NCBI RefSeq assembly: GCF_009674775.1
Contig: NZ_WKKE01000029.1
Location: 1 to 64,000 of the forward strand
Direction of reading: 5' to 3'
Length of the DNA stretch: 64,000 bases
Source of the DNA: Flavobacterium sp. LC2016-23
GTDB lineage: Bacteria > Bacteroidota > Bacteroidia > Flavobacteriales > Flavobacteriaceae
The translations under genes were made by a program, and so were the position numbers. Shown piece by piece: positions 41,747 to 50,332 of the stretch. Each line of letters opens with the position of its first letter. The stretch's first letter is position 1. The notes beneath the pieces are model-generated. The model had not been told where the DNA came from, did not search any database, and saw nothing but the letters and a program-made list of their open reading frames with translations.

Positions 41747-41790
41747 ACATGTAGAGAAGCAGCGTTTATGTGTCTCTACATGTTTTTTGT
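41747..41790. terminator. terminator between oxidoreductase and GH97 genes
   Basis: ACATGTAGAGA (41747-41757) and TCTCTACATGT (41773-41783) pair perfectly around a 15-nt loop, followed by TTTTTGTTT. It lies between convergent genes, and the A-run before it may allow use from both sides. Confidence 0.88.
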
Positions 41791-43779
41791 TTAATTTTTT
41801 AGCTGAATAATTGCAGCCAATCCACCGCCCGGTGCTAAATGATATTTTAGTTTTGTGTTAGAGTCAACTGTAATTATTTCTCTTTTGTAATCTGTCGCCG
41901 CTTTATCGGCATTTAAGCCATCGGAGAAAATTTCAGCTTCGAATTTTTTACCTTTTTCAAGGAAAGAAAAATCAATTGTAATGTCCCTGGAATCCCAGTT
42001 GGTAATGGCCCCTAAATACCAGGTTGTATTTTTTCTTCTCGTAATTGCCACGAATTTTCCAACTTCTCCGTCTAAAGCTACGGTTTCGTCAAAAGTGGTT
42101 GGGGTTTTGGCTATAAAATCGGTGCTTTCCTGTTCCTTCATATAGGCTGTCGGACTATCGGCCATCATTTGCAAAGGCGCTTCAAAAATTGTGTACAAGG
42201 CCAATTGATGGCATCTGGTTCCCTGACTCATTGGGTTGGAATGACTGGGTTTGAATTCACTTTTGGTGGCATTCCGCATCGCACCCGGCGTATAATCCAT
42301 TGGGCCGGCCACCATTCTGATAAACGGAATGGTACAATCATAAGTCGGAACATCGTCATTGGGTGTCCATTTGTTATTTTCTAAACCTTTTACCCCTTCA
42401 AAATTCAGGATATTGGGGAAAGTACGCTGAATTCCCGTTGGTTTATACATTCCGTGAAAATCCAGAAGCAAATGCTGATCAGCTGCTTTTTGGGCAATAT
42501 CATAAACTGATTGCACCATTTTAGCATCGTCACGATCTAAGAAATCAACCTTAAATCCTTTGATTCCCAAATCGACGTAATTCTTTAAAATCCCGTCTGT
42601 ATTTTTGGTCAAAGCCATCCAGGAACTCCACAAAATAATTCCCACGTTTCGTTCTTTCCCGTAAGCAAGCAAAGCTTCTAGATCCACATTTGGGTTGTGT
42701 TTCATAATGTCTTCTTCGAGGCTCCAGCCTTCGTCCAGAACGACATATTCCACTTTGTTTTTGGAGGCAAAGTCAATGTAATATTTGTATGTTTCCGTAT
42801 TAATTCCGGCTTTAAAATCAATGTTATAAATGTTCCAGTCGTTCCACCAGTCCCAGGCTACTTTTCCGGGTTTTATCCAGCTGAGGTCTTTTATTTGGGT
42901 AGGTTCCGATAATTTCTGAACCATATCGTTATTGGCCAAAGCACTGTCATTTTCTGAAATGACAACAATTCTCCAGGGGAAATTTCGGGTTCCTTTTGTC
43001 TGAACCAAATAATCAGCTCTGTCCGTAATCAATCGGTTAATATTATTGAATCCGCCATTTTTTTCCTGTAAAGGATAGTGGGAAAAACGACCTTCAAAAC
43101 CCGATTTCGACGGATTGTTGGTGACAAACAACCCCGGATAATCTTCGAGACTGGCTTCCAGAAATACTGCTTTTTTATGATTTTTATAGTCAATTAAAAA
43201 AGGTAAAAATGCCAGGGTATCTTTTGCAAATTCGCTGATTTTTTTATTTTCATAATGAGCTTCAAAAGAAGAAATATAAGGGTCTTTCGGGTTTCTTAGA
43301 TCACGGACATATGGCATTAAAGTAGGGAAATCCTGGTCGAAATTCAAAACCACTTCTTCTGATTGTACCGTAATGTCTTTTTTCTTTTTGGTAACAAAAC
43401 GATAGGCAACGCCATCATCGAAAGCGCGATATTCAACACTGAAATCATTTTTAAAATTTACAGTCAGCTGATTGTAATTGTTTTTAACCGATTTCTTTTT
43501 ATAAAACGGAGCATCAAATGAAGTGTTGACCGTTGCAGTTTTCGAATTTAAAACTACCGCATTTTTTCCTAAAACCTGATTTTCGCCTAAAGTTATTGAC
43601 ATGGTTGAAGGCGCCAGAATAACATCTTTTTCATGAGAAATAGTCCAGGTGATTTTGTCGTTCACCAGAATCCGGATTTCAATTTTTTCGTTAGGAGATT
43701 TCAGTATAAATTCCTTTCCCTTCTGTGAAAAAGAAAGATTTACAATCAGGACAAGAAACAAAATAAATAATTTTTTCAT
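41791..43779 (-). CDS. glycoside hydrolase family 97, alpha-galactosidase-like
   Basis: A 662-residue exported enzyme. The ATG at 43779 (signal MKKLFILFLVLIVNLSFSQ) is preferred to the frame opening at 43797, which reads into a repeat. The N-terminal beta-sandwich (about 20-270), TIM barrel (about 290-560) and C-terminal sheet match GH97. The segment WDWWNDWNI, EYVVLDEGWSLEEDIM and GIKGFKVDFLDRDDAKMV follows the retaining branch, with an Asp in KVDFLDRDD in the nucleophile position, rather than the inverting SusB glucosidase branch, which uses Glu bases. Removal of alpha-galactosyl side chains of galactomannan in the periplasm fits the locus. It is the last gene of the leftward mannan block. 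Confidence 0.88.
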   Translation of the reverse strand: MKKLFILFLVLIVNLSFSQKGKEFILKSPNEKIEIRILVNDKITWTISHEKDVILAPSTMSITLGENQVLGKNAVVLNSKTATVNTSFDAPFYKKKSVKNNYNQLTVNFKNDFSVEYRAFDDGVAYRFVTKKKKDITVQSEEVVLNFDQDFPTLMPYVRDLRNPKDPYISSFEAHYENKKISEFAKDTLAFLPFLIDYKNHKKAVFLEASLEDYPGLFVTNNPSKSGFEGRFSHYPLQEKNGGFNNINRLITDRADYLVQTKGTRNFPWRIVVISENDSALANNDMVQKLSEPTQIKDLSWIKPGKVAWDWWNDWNIYNIDFKAGINTETYKYYIDFASKNKVEYVVLDEGWSLEEDIMKHNPNVDLEALLAYGKERNVGIILWSSWMALTKNTDGILKNYVDLGIKGFKVDFLDRDDAKMVQSVYDIAQKAADQHLLLDFHGMYKPTGIQRTFPNILNFEGVKGLENNKWTPNDDVPTYDCTIPFIRMVAGPMDYTPGAMRNATKSEFKPSHSNPMSQGTRCHQLALYTIFEAPLQMMADSPTAYMKEQESTDFIAKTPTTFDETVALDGEVGKFVAITRRKNTTWYLGAITNWDSRDITIDFSFLEKGKKFEAEIFSDGLNADKAATDYKREIITVDSNTKLKYHLAPGGGLAAIIQLKN

Positions 43780-43790
43780 GCTGTTTTTTT

Positions 43791-43844
43791 TTACCATATA
43801 AGTTATATAAGTTCATTTAAAAAAAGCCTGACTTATATGGTTTA
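43791..43844. repeat. third copy of TTACCATATAAG inverted-end element
   Basis: TTACCATATAAGTTATATAAGTTCATTTAA at 43791-43820 matches the end at 12600 with one base changed in the first 30. A shorter inverted part (CTTATATGGTTTAA) runs to 43844, overlapping the GH5 stop codon. The element fills the gap between the GH5 and GH97 genes and can fold into a hairpin within their mRNA. Confidence 0.65.
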
Positions 43845-45131
43845 ATTTTTTTTAAGTTTTAGATTGTATTTTTTTACAATCTCCAAAGTAGATTTATCCG
43901 TCGAAAAAACGGAATTCAGTCCTTGTGGTTCCTGCGGAGGATCTGTAGTCAAAGGATCTCCGGGATTCCATTTTCCATCGGCTGTAACCGGTTTTCCTTC
44001 ACCGCCAAATCCCCAGAAGTTGGCAGCCTGCAACGGGCCGTTATTGGCCACACTTTCAGCCACACGGCCAAAAATATAATTGTAAAAAACATCTCTGTTG
44101 GCAACAGAAGAACTGCTGACCAGACTTTCATTTTCCCTGGGCAGTCCAAATTCCTCAATAATAATCGGACGTTTCAGGTCGTTAGCCACTTTTACATGTT
44201 TGTCGATATAAATTCCGGTATTTTCAAGCGTTGTTGGCAGCGTTTTTTCAGCATTATCGGCTTTAAACCAGCCCCAGTTTTTGGGCCAGATGTGCATGGT
44301 CAGATAATCAATATGCGGATTTTGATGTGTTCTTTCAAAAATTTCCATGCTGTCATTCGAACTGTTTAAGCCCTCAGAACCGGTTGAAATCAAATGATTT
44401 TGATCTAAACTGTCAATTAAGTCGACAATGTTATTCAGCCAAACCGTAAATTTGGCTTCGTTTTCCGCTGTAAAGGTACGTGGTTCATTTCCAACCTGCC
44501 AGGCCATAATCGTGTTGTCTTCGGTGTATTTCTTTTTGGAATATTTATTTGTTCTTCCTATGATAAACTTTACATGATTGTTCAAACCTTCCATGCAAGG
44601 GGCACAACTGTGAAATTGTTCCGTGTACGCCATAAATTGTGGCCAGGTATTCGGGGCGATATTGGGAATCGGAATCGGGCCTTTTCCATTCCATTCTAAA
44701 TATTGCGACATTCCGCCCGACCATTCCCAGTTATTCGTCAAATACAAAACCGCATACATTTTGCGTTTGCTCATTTCATGAATCAGAAAATCCAGACCGT
44801 CCAGTAAATCTTCATCATATTTTCCCTGTTCGTATTGTAAAGCAGGACGAACGGTAAAATCATATTTTCCGCCGTCTGCACCCACCAGAATCCTCAGGTT
44901 ATCAATTCCTTCTTTTTTTAACAAATCCAGTTCACGCAGCAATCTTTTTCGGTCTCCGATTTTTTTAGAAGCTAACAGACTTCCATACCAGTAATTGGTT
45001 CCGATATAGGAGTAGGGTTTATCTCCTTTGTAAAATTGGGTTCCTTTAACGGTAATTCTTTCCTGTGCTTTAGAAGCCATTGTCGAGAAAAGTAACGCTA
45101 AACCAAGTGCTTTTAGGAAATTATTTTTCAT
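43842..45131 (-). CDS. endo-beta-1,4-mannanase, glycoside hydrolase family 5 (subfamily 7 type)
   Basis: A 429-residue exported enzyme (signal MKNNFLKALGLALLFSTMASKA). It cuts internal beta-1,4-mannosidic bonds with retention. ITVKGTQFYKGDKPYSYIGTNYWYG opens the TIM barrel as in GH5_7 mannanases. The acid/base Glu is in IMAWQVGNEPRTF and the nucleophile Glu in PIIIEEFGLPREN. Other typical segments are YLTNNWEWSGGMSQY, a substrate-subsite loop with Cys pair HSCAPCMEGLNNHV, and WGFGGEGKP. With no lipobox it is likely periplasmic. It sits 11 bp before the GH26 gene in translation order, in one leftward operon. Confidence 0.92.
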   Translation of the reverse strand: MKNNFLKALGLALLFSTMASKAQERITVKGTQFYKGDKPYSYIGTNYWYGSLLASKKIGDRKRLLRELDLLKKEGIDNLRILVGADGGKYDFTVRPALQYEQGKYDEDLLDGLDFLIHEMSKRKMYAVLYLTNNWEWSGGMSQYLEWNGKGPIPIPNIAPNTWPQFMAYTEQFHSCAPCMEGLNNHVKFIIGRTNKYSKKKYTEDNTIMAWQVGNEPRTFTAENEAKFTVWLNNIVDLIDSLDQNHLISTGSEGLNSSNDSMEIFERTHQNPHIDYLTMHIWPKNWGWFKADNAEKTLPTTLENTGIYIDKHVKVANDLKRPIIIEEFGLPRENESLVSSSSVANRDVFYNYIFGRVAESVANNGPLQAANFWGFGGEGKPVTADGKWNPGDPLTTDPPQEPQGLNSVFSTDKSTLEIVKKYNLKLKKN

Positions 45132-45142
45132 AATTTATTTTT

Positions 45143-46375
45143 TTATTTTGGAAACTCGTACATTTTAGGCAGCGAATTTAGTAATGCCGATCTTGTTTTT
45201 TTGCTGAAAGCATTAAAATCGCCCGCATTCGAAACCGAGGCATTCGGAACATAATAGCCGTCTTTGTTATTATTCCAAAATAATACGTAGCTCACTTCTA
45301 TATTATTCGATGTTAATGCACTGTACAAATAAACGGAAAACCAATCTTTTACCGGAGCAATTGATTCCGTAACGCGATAACCGGTCTCGGTCAAAGCAGC
45401 AATTTTTACTTTGTTTTTGGCTATATCAGCTATCATTTTTAATTTAGAATTGGCGGTATTTGCTCCGCTTTGTCCTTTATTATCGAAGTCACCATAATTG
45501 TCCATTCCCAAAATATCTACGTATTTATCGCCCGGGTAGCGGCTTAAATAATTGCTTTCTGTGGTATACGAGTTGTCCGGAGAAAAAGCGTAGAGGATAT
45601 TGTGAACGCCTTTGGTATTTTTTAAATAATCAACTGTAAACTGAAAGCACTTTTTGTATTCTTCCGGCGTACAAAAGTTTGCTCCCCACCAGAACCAGTT
45701 TCCGTCAAATTCATGAAAAGGTCTGAAGATGATCGGAATCAATTCGCCGTTTGTAGCTTTTAAGTTTGAAACTACACTGGCTATTTTATCGAGTTTTTTC
45801 TTGTACCATTCATGATTGGCTCCGCCCGGCAAAATACTTTTGAAGGCGGTAGTATTTTGTTCCGTTGTCATGTCGGAAGCGTAAAAAGATTCTTCTTTGT
45901 TCGGTTCTCTCAGGTGCCAGCAAAAAGTATTGATCATGCCTTTAGCATAAGCTGCTTTGGTATCGCTTATTATTTTTTGCTCTTGCTGGAAAAACCAGTT
46001 GCCAGACTGATTGTTGTTGTTTTTGTCTGTAATAAACATAAAATCAGAGCCTGTAACAGCAGGGTCAAAACCGGTATTTTTTTTAATATCAGAATCCCCG
46101 CCGGCATCCATATAGTAGCTGTTAAAAGCATCCTGCTGACCAATAGCTGTTTTGGTTTTGGCGAGTTTCTTTAAATTATAAAATAAAGCCACAGTTTCTT
46201 TGGTGGCATTTGCATCAACGATATAACTGGTTACGTTTGTGGTCGTTAAAGGATCACTCTGCGTTGGCGGATCAATGATGACTTCATCACCGGTGTTTTC
46301 GTTATCAGACGAGCAGCTTAGAACCGTCAACATCGATAAACTTATAAATGCTGTTTTAAGAAGTGTAGTTTTCAT
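45143..46375 (-). CDS. beta-mannanase, glycoside hydrolase family 26, surface lipoprotein
   Basis: A 410-residue GH26 lipoprotein with signal MKTTLLKTAFISLSMLTVLSCSSDNEN. The acidic residues just behind the lipid-bearing Cys (SSDNENTGDE) resemble the lipoprotein surface-export signal known in flavobacteria, so the enzyme is probably outside the cell and makes the first cuts in mannan. Catalytic acid/base Glu is in IIFRPFHEFDGNWFWWG and the nucleophile Glu in IAALTETGYRV. Other family sequence includes TFCWHLREPNKEESFY and YVDILGMDNYG. It lies between the epimerase and GH5 genes. Confidence 0.93.
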   Translation of the reverse strand: MKTTLLKTAFISLSMLTVLSCSSDNENTGDEVIIDPPTQSDPLTTTNVTSYIVDANATKETVALFYNLKKLAKTKTAIGQQDAFNSYYMDAGGDSDIKKNTGFDPAVTGSDFMFITDKNNNNQSGNWFFQQEQKIISDTKAAYAKGMINTFCWHLREPNKEESFYASDMTTEQNTTAFKSILPGGANHEWYKKKLDKIASVVSNLKATNGELIPIIFRPFHEFDGNWFWWGANFCTPEEYKKCFQFTVDYLKNTKGVHNILYAFSPDNSYTTESNYLSRYPGDKYVDILGMDNYGDFDNKGQSGANTANSKLKMIADIAKNKVKIAALTETGYRVTESIAPVKDWFSVYLYSALTSNNIEVSYVLFWNNNKDGYYVPNASVSNAGDFNAFSKKTRSALLNSLPKMYEFPK

Positions 46376-46401
46376 GGGTCAGGTTAGTTAAGTTAGTTCG
46401 G

Positions 46402-47598
46402 TTAGGTTTTTATTCTGTGAATAAGTTCTAAACAGGCTCGGCTATTGTGATAGGGGCATTTCCAGAAACCGGCCTTATCCTTTTCGATCAAAGAGTAATC
46501 GCGGTAAATTCCCCAGAACCATTCTCCGTTTTGAGTATCCAGAATGTGGGTTTTAATAAAATCCCAGTTTTTGAAAACGATGTCTAAATAATTTTCATCG
46601 CCGGTAAGTTGATACGCATTATAAAAGCCAATTAAGGCTTCGGCCTGAACCCACCAGTGTTTTTCGGCAACCAGTTCGTTCTTTTCAGCATCAAATTCGT
46701 ACCATAAACCGCCATCGGAGTCCAGGCCTTCTTTGGTCACTTCTGCCATCTGAACGGCATGTTTTTTATAATTAGCAATGAGCGTCTGATCTTCTGAAAT
46801 CTCTGCACACTGCAATAAAAGCCAGGCCGCTTCGATATCATGACCGTAGGAGATCATGTCTGGTTTTTCAATCCAGTTTTCATCAAAAAACAAACGTAAA
46901 TGCCCGGTTTCAGTATTGATGAAATGTTTTTCTATGGTTTGTAAAAGTTCAATAATATCGCTTTGAAGCGTTTTGTCTTTCCAGACCTTAAACAAATTGG
47001 CATACGCTTCTACGATGTGCAAATGCGTGTTCATCGTTTTCTTTTCGTTGGCATCTTTGTCGCTCAGGCGCAGATCTTCGATAGGCTGCCAGTCTCTGGT
47101 AAAAGCTTCCAAATATCCTTTGTTTACCCGATCATAACTGTGCTTCTGAATTTCTTTATATAGAATAATAGCGATTTCTAACGCTTTATCTTCTTTAGAA
47201 ATAACATAATATTCTGATAATCCGTAAATAGCAAAAGCTAAAGCGTAAATTTGGTTTTTAGTATCCTTTGGTGTTTTATCGGCATGGATACTCCAGAATA
47301 AACCGCCAGATTCGGTGTCGTAAAAATGATTCGATACATATTCAAAAGCTCTTTGTGCTATTTTTTTATGTGCTTCATTTTTGGTAACCTGATATCCCGA
47401 AGAAAACGACCATAGGATTCTGGCATTCAGAACAGCTCCTTTTTCAGCATTTTCAATTACGTTTTCGTTATGGTCGATCTGCCCGACGAATCCATCATTT
47501 TGGATGTCAATCGAGTTTTTGGACCAATAGTCTAAAATGTTTTCAAGCTCTGCTGATACTTCGGTTTTGAGTTGCTTTAGTTGTACTAGCACTATCAA
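46402..47598 (-). CDS. cellobiose/mannobiose 2-epimerase
   Basis: A 398-residue cytoplasmic epimerase of the AGE/cellobiose 2-epimerase family, with an (alpha/alpha)6 barrel and no signal peptide. It should convert beta-1,4-mannobiose to mannosyl-glucose by epimerising the reducing-end sugar. Catalytic-His and substrate motifs are NARILWSFSSGYQ, DKDANEKKTMNTHLHIVEAYANL, SYGHDIEAAWLLLQ, EKHWWVQAEALIGFYNA and GFWKCPYHNSRACLELI. The frame starts with TTG at 47598, directly next to the stop of the GH130 gene; a GTG two codons later is an alternative. Co-operonic GH130 strongly supports the mannan-type pathway described in Bacteroides fragilis. Confidence 0.92.
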   Translation of the reverse strand: MIVLVQLKQLKTEVSAELENILDYWSKNSIDIQNDGFVGQIDHNENVIENAEKGAVLNARILWSFSSGYQVTKNEAHKKIAQRAFEYVSNHFYDTESGGLFWSIHADKTPKDTKNQIYALAFAIYGLSEYYVISKEDKALEIAIILYKEIQKHSYDRVNKGYLEAFTRDWQPIEDLRLSDKDANEKKTMNTHLHIVEAYANLFKVWKDKTLQSDIIELLQTIEKHFINTETGHLRLFFDENWIEKPDMISYGHDIEAAWLLLQCAEISEDQTLIANYKKHAVQMAEVTKEGLDSDGGLWYEFDAEKNELVAEKHWWVQAEALIGFYNAYQLTGDENYLDIVFKNWDFIKTHILDTQNGEWFWGIYRDYSLIEKDKAGFWKCPYHNSRACLELIHRIKT

Positions 47599-48789
47599 TT
47601 AGATTGCGTTATTTTTATCAATTTGACTGATGATTGTATTGACAGAACCTGCCGAAATAAAAGTATCTTCAGGGGTATTCATTACATAATCAATTAATTT
47701 TTCTACCGATGAAACCGCGACGTGCATTCTCGTGTCTGAGGAAGCGTAATAGATAAAAACAGTTCCGTCAGCGTCTTCGATCCAGCCGTTGGTAAATAAT
47801 ACATTGGATACATCGCCCACTCTTTCGCTACCTTCAGGGCCCATAAAATGTCCGGCAGGAACATGAGTGACTTTGGTAATGTCATGCAAATCAGTCATGA
47901 ACATATATAAGGTGTAGCGTAAACCTGCAGCGGTATTTCGAACGCCGTGTGCTAAATGCAGCCATCCTTTTTCTGTTTTGATGGGAGCAGGGCCGGCACC
48001 ATTTTTTAATTCATAGATCGTATGGTATTTTTTTCCAAAGATGATTTTCTCGTCTTTTACCACCGGATTGGTCATATCGTCGATATAGCCTAAGCCAATT
48101 CCGCCGCCATTTCCGACATCAATAAAACCATCTTGTGGACGCGTATATAAAGCATATTTCCCGTTTACAAATTCAGGATGCAAAACCACATTGCGCTGTT
48201 GGCCGGTATTCGAAATTAAATCAGGCAATCTCTCCCACTTTACCAAATCTTTCGAGCGGACGATTCCGGCATTGGCTACCGCCGAACTGGTATCGCCTTT
48301 TGGTGCTTTCGGGTCTTTTCTTTCGGTACAAAAAATACCGTATACCCAACCGTCTTCATGGTGAATCAGACGCATATCGTACACGTTGGTGTCCGGTTCT
48401 TCAGTTTGTGGAATCACACAGGGCTTTTCCCAAAATTTAAAATGATCCACTCCGTTTGGACTTTCCGCTATCGCGAAAAAAGACTTTCTGTCGATTCCTT
48501 CTACGCGAACGGCAAGCAGGTATTTTCCGTTCCATTTGATGGCACCTGCGTTAAAGGCGGCATTAATTCCGATTCTTTCCTGCAGGAAAGGATTGGTTTC
48601 CTCGTTGAGGTCAAAACGCCAGTTTAAAGGGACGTGGGCTGCCGTAACTACCGGATTTTTGTAGCGTTGGTATATACCGTTTCCGATGGTGTCCTGAGGA
48701 GTATTTTTTTGCTCAATCAGTGTTTTATGTTCTTTCTCTAATGCTACTTTTCTATCCTGAAATGTAGTTGAAGTGGCTATTGTTGTCAT
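47599..48789 (-). CDS. 4-O-beta-D-mannosyl-D-glucose phosphorylase, GH130
   Basis: A 396-residue cytoplasmic phosphorylase, which splits mannosyl-glucose with phosphate into alpha-mannose-1-phosphate and glucose. GH130 features are FNAGAIKWNGKYLLAVRVEG, PDTNVYDMRLIHHEDGWVYG with the catalytic Asp, NVVLHPEFVNGKYALYTRPQDGFID, GGIGLGYIDD, and HLAHGVRNTAAGLRYTLYMF. It has no signal peptide. It is 0 bp from the epimerase start and 28 bp from the transporter stop, so these three genes encode import, epimerisation and phosphorolysis of mannobiose in one unit. Confidence 0.94.
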   Translation of the reverse strand: MTTIATSTTFQDRKVALEKEHKTLIEQKNTPQDTIGNGIYQRYKNPVVTAAHVPLNWRFDLNEETNPFLQERIGINAAFNAGAIKWNGKYLLAVRVEGIDRKSFFAIAESPNGVDHFKFWEKPCVIPQTEEPDTNVYDMRLIHHEDGWVYGIFCTERKDPKAPKGDTSSAVANAGIVRSKDLVKWERLPDLISNTGQQRNVVLHPEFVNGKYALYTRPQDGFIDVGNGGGIGLGYIDDMTNPVVKDEKIIFGKKYHTIYELKNGAGPAPIKTEKGWLHLAHGVRNTAAGLRYTLYMFMTDLHDITKVTHVPAGHFMGPEGSERVGDVSNVLFTNGWIEDADGTVFIYYASSDTRMHVAVSSVEKLIDYVMNTPEDTFISAGSVNTIISQIDKNNAI

Positions 48790-48817
48790 AATAATCGATT
48801 TCTGTATCTGTATTGTT

Positions 48818-50209
48818 TTAATTATTGGGGTCTCTTTTTTCGTTTAAATCCTGTTCTATGGTTTGTAATTTTTCTTCGGATAAAGGATAAAACAAAATAA
48901 AAGCTACTGATATAACTGCTGCGATTGCAGGGAGTATGCTTAACATTAATTGTATTCCGTTTTGAGTCACTGCGGTTTGCTCTACGTTGGCCTGAAAGCC
49001 ATAATAGCCCAAAAGCCATCCGGTTCCCGCACCGCCAATGGTCCATCCGAATTTTTGTGACATGGAGGAAGCGGAGAATACCAGTCCTGTTGCCCTGCGG
49101 CCTTGTTTCCATTCTGAATAATCGGCGCTGTCAGCGTACATGGACCAGATTAAAGGGAAAATACAGCCTGCACAAATACTGATCAGTACCTGGAAACCCA
49201 TAATAAGGAAAATATCGTCTTTTCCGAAGAAATAGAAAATCAGACTCAGAAGCGCTGCCAAAGCCATGGCACCAAAGAAAGTTTTCTTTTTACCTATTCT
49301 GTTTGCAATAGGAGTTGCAATGATCACTCCGATGATATTGGCTGCCTGGCCTAAAACCAAATAAATGGAGGTTGGCGTCATGTGAAAATCAGTTCCAAAT
49401 AATGAAAAGTCAAAGTTTATATTGCCGCTTACATAATATTTAAAGTAATACACTGCCGCTCCGTCACGGATGGAATTGAATACCAAAGCGCCAATTCCGG
49501 CTCCCAGTAAAATCCACCAGGGTTTATTTTTAAGTAAATCTTTTAAGTCTTCTTTTAAATCGTTTTTTTCGTCAGCAATAGGTTTTACCCTTTCTTTCGT
49601 GAAGAAAAAGCAGCCCCAGAAAAAAGCCGTTGTGATCACGCCAAATACTGAAATCGTAGCCAGCCAGCCCGATTTAGAGTTCAGGCTTCCGCCGAAATAA
49701 TTTACCAAAGGTTCAATTAGCCACAGCGCCAGAAGACTTCCGCCAAAGGCAAAAACCATGCGGTAAGAGGAAAGTGTTGTTCTTTCTTTTCGGTCAGACG
49801 ACATGACACCTAAAAGAGAAGCGTACGGAACATTTATTAAAGAATAAATCATCATCATGGCCGAGTAGGTAACATAGGCATAGATGATTTTTCCTTTTTC
49901 GTCAAAATCAGGTGTGTAAAAAGTTAGGACTCCGATGACGGCAAAAGGCACGGCCACCCATAACAAATAAGGCCTGAATTTTCCCCATTTGCTTTTTGTC
50001 CGGTCAGCAATGATTCCAACAATAGGATCAAAACAGGAATCCCAGATTCGGGTAATCAGAAACATGGTTCCGACAACGGCTGGCGCCAATCCGAAAACAT
50101 CGGTGTAGAAAAATAAAAGGTACATGCTGAAGATTTTCCAGAACATCGAAGATGCCGCATCTCCAAGACCGTAACCTACTTTTTCTTTTAAACTAATTTT
50201 GTCGTGCAT
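48818..50209 (-). CDS. GPH family sugar:cation symporter
   Basis: A 463-residue inner-membrane carrier of the glycoside-pentoside-hexuronide family (MelB-like). It has 12 predicted helices, the N-terminal signature LKEKVGYGLGDAASSMFWKI, the conserved FDPIVGIIADRTKSKWGKFRPYLLW loop, and the IWSMYADSADYSEWKQGRRATGLVFSA segment typical of this family. It imports disaccharides with Na+ or H+. The GH130 and epimerase genes downstream indicate mannobiose or short manno-oligosaccharides as substrate. Confidence 0.93.
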   Translation of the reverse strand: MHDKISLKEKVGYGLGDAASSMFWKIFSMYLLFFYTDVFGLAPAVVGTMFLITRIWDSCFDPIVGIIADRTKSKWGKFRPYLLWVAVPFAVIGVLTFYTPDFDEKGKIIYAYVTYSAMMMIYSLINVPYASLLGVMSSDRKERTTLSSYRMVFAFGGSLLALWLIEPLVNYFGGSLNSKSGWLATISVFGVITTAFFWGCFFFTKERVKPIADEKNDLKEDLKDLLKNKPWWILLGAGIGALVFNSIRDGAAVYYFKYYVSGNINFDFSLFGTDFHMTPTSIYLVLGQAANIIGVIIATPIANRIGKKKTFFGAMALAALLSLIFYFFGKDDIFLIMGFQVLISICAGCIFPLIWSMYADSADYSEWKQGRRATGLVFSASSMSQKFGWTIGGAGTGWLLGYYGFQANVEQTAVTQNGIQLMLSILPAIAAVISVAFILFYPLSEEKLQTIEQDLNEKRDPNN

Positions 50210-50280
50210 CAGGTGTTTTTTAATTGTTGTGGTTTCTATTTAGTTAGTTGTTTTCTTTCTGTGTGCTGATTTTTTTTGCA

Positions 50281-50323
50281 CGCAGATCACGCAGATCACG
50301 CAGATCACGCAGATCACGCAGAT
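50281..50323. repeat. 9-bp tandem repeat CGCAGATCA
   Basis: Four exact copies of CGCAGATCA plus a fifth partial CGCAGAT lie in the gap between the second GH26 gene and the GPH transporter. The CGCAGAT core is the same as in the palindromes at 38557-39068. It would be transcribed in the operon mRNA just after the GH26 stop in the reverse direction's upstream gap. Confidence 0.85.
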
Positions 50324-50332
50324 TTTTAATTC

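Noticed and set aside
43923..44369. 148-codon plus-strand frame in the GH5 mannanase gene
   Set aside because: The GH5 gene on the minus strand has intact catalytic motifs; this frame is a shadow.
50281..50323. Tandem repeats as CRISPR or replication-origin iterons
   Set aside because: The 9-bp units abut without spacers and no replication gene is near.
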